The translations under genes and the position numbers were made by a program. Source: Saprospiraceae bacterium (GTDB lineage: Bacteria; Bacteroidota; Bacteroidia; Chitinophagales; Saprospiraceae). From it: a DNA stretch of 7,808 nt. Position 1 is the stretch's first letter, and every line of letters begins with the position of its first letter. Shown here in pieces: positions 5,671 to 7,808 of the stretch. The stretch is from positions 1 to 7,808 of the forward strand of contig JABDJM010000061.1 of the NCBI GenBank assembly GCA_013002475.1, written 5' to 3'. Below the pieces are notes generated by a model. The model did no database searches. It worked only from the letters and a program-made list of their open reading frames with translations, and was not told where the DNA came from.

Positions 5671-6462
5671 ATGAGATCCATATGGAAAGGTCATATTCGA
5701 TTTTCCCTGGTAACCATCCCCATACAAGTATTTAGCGCCGTTGAATCCAAAGGCAACATCAGTTTCCGCCAGATACATAAAGAAGACAATGGAAGAGTGG
5801 GTTATAAAAAGGTATGCAAGGAATGTGAGCAAACCCTGTCGAAAGGCGATATCGTGAAAGGCTTCGAATACGAACCGGATCAGTATGTGCTACTTTCTGA
5901 GGACGAGCTCGATGCGGTCCGGCTGGAAAGTACCCGGGCCATTGATATCGAAGCCTTTGTGAATATAGACGAAGTCCACCCCAGCCGCTTCGAAGCAGTT
6001 TATTATCTGGGCCCAAGCGCTAAAGCTGCTATCGACACCTTCAGCCTCTTTTGCGAAACGCTCCGCTCAACCGGGAAAGCAGGTATCGGACGCCTCATCC
6101 TGAGGGATCGAGAGGATGTAGTTTTGATAACGCCTCATAAGAATGCACTTATCATGTACAAGCTCCGCTATCCATATGAGATTCGATCTGTGGAAGATGT
6201 ACCTGACCTTAAGGAAGGAGCTGTTGAAGAATCACAACTTAAGCTGGCAAAAACGCTGGTTGATAGTTTGAGCATGCCTTTTGCCAAAGTTGATTTCGAA
6301 GACCGCTATCGTGATGCACTGATGGAGTTGGTGGAACAAAAGATCGCCGGAAAAGAAATTGTCAAGATCACCGAAGAAGGTGAAGAGGAAGAAGTGGTGG
6401 ACATCATGGATGCCCTGAAGAAAAGTATTGAAGAAGCCAAAAAGCTTAAGAAGGCCGGCTGA
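5671..6462 (+). CDS. ku: Ku, DNA end-binding protein of non-homologous end joining
   Basis: 263-residue bacterial Ku, the usual length for the family. It forms a homodimeric ring that threads onto double-strand DNA ends and recruits LigD. Family features are clear from the first residues: MRSIWKGHIRFSLVTIPIQVF, the RQIHKEDNGRVGYKKVCKEC segment (Cys49, Cys52), DIVKGFEYEPDQYVLLSEDEL, then IDIEAFVNIDEVHP, YYLGPSAKAA and the helical region with QKIAGKEI. The C-terminus is a Lys/Glu-rich helix ending KKLKKAG, short compared with the long basic tails of some Ku proteins. Start ATG 5671 gives the canonical N-terminus. The stop overlaps the next gene's ATG by one base (TGATG), so translation is coupled to the EEP nuclease. 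The ligase end at 1-545 is the likely partner. Confidence 0.96.
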   Translation: MRSIWKGHIRFSLVTIPIQVFSAVESKGNISFRQIHKEDNGRVGYKKVCKECEQTLSKGDIVKGFEYEPDQYVLLSEDELDAVRLESTRAIDIEAFVNIDEVHPSRFEAVYYLGPSAKAAIDTFSLFCETLRSTGKAGIGRLILRDREDVVLITPHKNALIMYKLRYPYEIRSVEDVPDLKEGAVEESQLKLAKTLVDSLSMPFAKVDFEDRYRDALMELVEQKIAGKEIVKITEEGEEEEVVDIMDALKKSIEEAKKLKKAG

Positions 6463-7154
6463 TGTTTAAACTCATTTCCTGGAATATTCAGGCCGGTGGT
6501 GGAACAAGGATTGCTGGGATTGCAAGAGCACTTTCGGCGGAAGCACCTTCGTGCATAATCCTTTCCGAGTTTCGTAACAACGACAGCGGTGCAAAGCTGC
6601 GCGGCTTTCTGCTTAAGGCCGGATACAAAATCCAAATGGCCCACGCTGCTCCTGGATCGATCAATTCCGTTTTAATCGCCTCTAAATTACCTGCCGATAC
6701 AAAATTACATCACTTAGCCGATGCCAACTTTCCATATGCGATCGTGGAAGCCGTCTATCCCGCCTTTCGGGTATTTGGCGTCTACCTGCCTCACAAAAAG
6801 AAGCACAAACTTTTTCCCTACCTGCTAGATCAGATTAAGGAAGATGAAACTCCAGCCATTATCGCCGGAGACTTTAATTCAGGGTTTAATTTCATTGACC
6901 AGAAAGGAGACAGCTTTTGGTACTCCGAGTATTTGGCTAAGCTCAACAAAGATGGAGTGGCAGATGCTTTTCGACATCTTCATGGTGATAAGAAGGAGTT
7001 CAGCTGGTTTTCACACCATGGAAATGGCTTCCGCTATGATCATACCTACCTGAGTGAAGATCTCCTGCCGCTGTGCAAGAAATGCTATTATCTCCATGAA
7101 TGGCGGGAGGCAAAGTTGGCAGACCACTCTCCTATGGTATTAGAGTTAGCCTAG
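6462..7154 (+). CDS. EEP-family (ExoIII/AP endonuclease-like) nuclease coupled to ku
   Basis: 230 residues of the endonuclease/exonuclease/phosphatase fold. The metal and catalytic positions are all there: Asn8 in SWNIQ, Glu36 in LSEFR, a Tyr in GVYLPHKK (108), Asp137/Asn139 in GDFNSG, Asp193/His194 in RYDHTYLS and Asp221/His222 in LADHSPM. The fold cuts phosphodiester or phosphomonoester bonds with Mg2+; members include ExoIII/AP endonucleases, DNase I and phosphatases. It is shorter than E. coli ExoIII (268 residues) and its LSEFR differs from the LQETK of true Xth proteins, so AP-endonuclease activity is not certain. Sharing a TGATG junction with ku strongly suggests a role at broken DNA ends, such as trimming or 3'-end cleaning before ligation. 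No signal peptide, so cytoplasmic. No clear terminator follows. Confidence 0.88.
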   Translation: MFKLISWNIQAGGGTRIAGIARALSAEAPSCIILSEFRNNDSGAKLRGFLLKAGYKIQMAHAAPGSINSVLIASKLPADTKLHHLADANFPYAIVEAVYPAFRVFGVYLPHKKKHKLFPYLLDQIKEDETPAIIAGDFNSGFNFIDQKGDSFWYSEYLAKLNKDGVADAFRHLHGDKKEFSWFSHHGNGFRYDHTYLSEDLLPLCKKCYYLHEWREAKLADHSPMVLELA

Positions 7155-7231
7155 AAAAGTTTGGACCCACGGGCAGATTTCACCCTCCTTTCTGAAGGAT
7201 CAGGGCCTTAGCTACTTCCTTGCATTTCCCT

Positions 7232-7239
7232 TATCTTTG
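7232..7239 (+). promoter_or_regulatory. Candidate ileS -7 promoter element (TATCTTTG)
   Basis: TATCTTTG is an exact match to the Bacteroidetes sigma-A -7 consensus TAnnTTTG, 32 nt before the ileS ATG, giving a plausible short leader. The -33 element is weak: only TTAG occurs near the right distance. Confidence 0.55.
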
Positions 7240-7271
7240 CTGCTTCATTTTTATCAGTCAAATCATCTTTG

Positions 7272-7808
7272 ATGTACAAAGAATACAAAGGCCTGAATTT
7301 ACCAGAGATCGACAAGGAGATCCTTAAGTTTTGGAATGAGGAGAAGATCTTTGAAAAGTCTGTTGATCAGAGATCAACCGATAACACCTTTGTATTTTTT
7401 GAAGGACCACCTTCAGCTAATGGGAAACCCGGCATCCACCATGTTATGGGCCGGACGATCAAGGACCTATTTTGCCGTTTCCAGGCGATGAAGGGCAAGC
7501 GGGTAGAAAGAAAAGGTGGCTGGGATACCCACGGATTACCTATTGAACTGGCTGTGGAAAAAGAGCTGGGCATTACCAAAGAGGATATCGGCACCAAGAT
7601 CGATGTGGACACCTACAACGCTAAGTGCCGGGAGACAGTCATGCGGTATAAGGATGAATGGGATGACATCACCCGTAAGATGGGTTATTGGGTTGATCTC
7701 GAACATCCCTATGTTACCTTTAAAAACGAATACATAGAATCCGTTTGGTGGTTGCTGGGAGAACTGTATAAGAAAGACCTTATGTACAAGGGCTACACAG
7801 TGCAGCCT
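7272..7808 (+). CDS. ileS: Isoleucyl-tRNA synthetase (N-terminal part; 3' end outside window)
   Basis: The first 179 residues of IleRS, a class I synthetase that charges tRNA-Ile with isoleucine in the cytoplasm; full-length proteins are around 1,000-1,150 residues, so most is outside. The opening MYKEYKGLNLPEIDKEILKFW, the nucleotide-binding segment EGPPSANGKPGIHHVMGRT (residues 44-62), RKGGWDTHGLPIE (80-92) and the following KMGYWVDLEHPY are typical. The class I HIGH signature reads GIHH (54-57), with the first and third positions of HxGH exchanged. Start ATG 7272 follows an AT-rich leader with a good -7 element; no Shine-Dalgarno sequence is seen, as usual in this phylum. It is a housekeeping gene and marks the right border of the accessory segment. 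Confidence 0.95.
   Translation, partial: MYKEYKGLNLPEIDKEILKFWNEEKIFEKSVDQRSTDNTFVFFEGPPSANGKPGIHHVMGRTIKDLFCRFQAMKGKRVERKGGWDTHGLPIELAVEKELGITKEDIGTKIDVDTYNAKCRETVMRYKDEWDDITRKMGYWVDLEHPYVTFKNEYIESVWWLLGELYKKDLMYKGYTVQP

Noticed and set aside
7180..7215. Possible terminator after the EEP nuclease (CCCTCCTT...AAGG...AGGG)
   Set aside because: The stem needs a bulge and no T run follows.

Overview
The window looks like chromosomal DNA of a Bacteroidetes (Bacteroidota) species, moderately AT-rich. The signs are a double-glycine small-peptide precursor of the type common in that phylum, an isoleucyl-tRNA synthetase of the phylum's usual sequence style, a Bacteroidetes-like -7 promoter element (TATCTTTG) before ileS, almost no Shine-Dalgarno sites, and 'PAGRQ'-type palindromic intergenic repeats. 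The species cannot be named from the sequence.

Layout. Positions 1-545 (+) hold the 3' end of an ATP-dependent DNA ligase of the LigD/NHEJ type. Positions 729-857 (+) hold a 40-42 residue peptide with a double-glycine leader, closed by a strong intrinsic terminator (887-913). That terminator lies inside the longest possible reading frame of the next gene, a TPR sensor histidine kinase that I start at TTG 930 (930-3002, +). Convergent to it is a two-gene minus-strand operon: a SAM-dependent methyltransferase (5224-4373) followed 5 nt later by a cobalamin-binding-type radical SAM protein (4367-2991). The kinase and radical SAM genes overlap by 12 nt at a palindrome that encodes the same last residues (Leu-Ser-Ala-stop) in both. 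Positions 5225-5670 are non-coding but full of repeats: a 7-bp tandem repeat, a palindrome inserted in a larger repeat, a pair of 16-nt direct repeats, and a degenerate array with a strict 11-bp period that runs up to the ku promoter region. Positions 5671-7154 (+) hold ku and an ExoIII-like (EEP-fold) nuclease overlapping by 1 nt. Positions 7272-7808 (+) hold the 5' part of ileS, with an altered HIGH signature (GIHH).

How the genes may work together. LigD-type ligase, Ku and the coupled EEP nuclease form a non-homologous end-joining set. Between ligase and ku sits a separate accessory block of about 4.7 kb: peptide, periplasmic TPR kinase, and a methyltransferase/radical SAM pair. The boldest reading is a peptide signalling or RiPP-like module in which a GG-leader peptide is secreted, possibly modified, and sensed by the kinase next to it. 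That is inference: no exporter, protease or response regulator lies in the window, and the modifying enzymes are on the other strand. The clearest structure not explained by genes is the 11-bp CC-phased array before ku.
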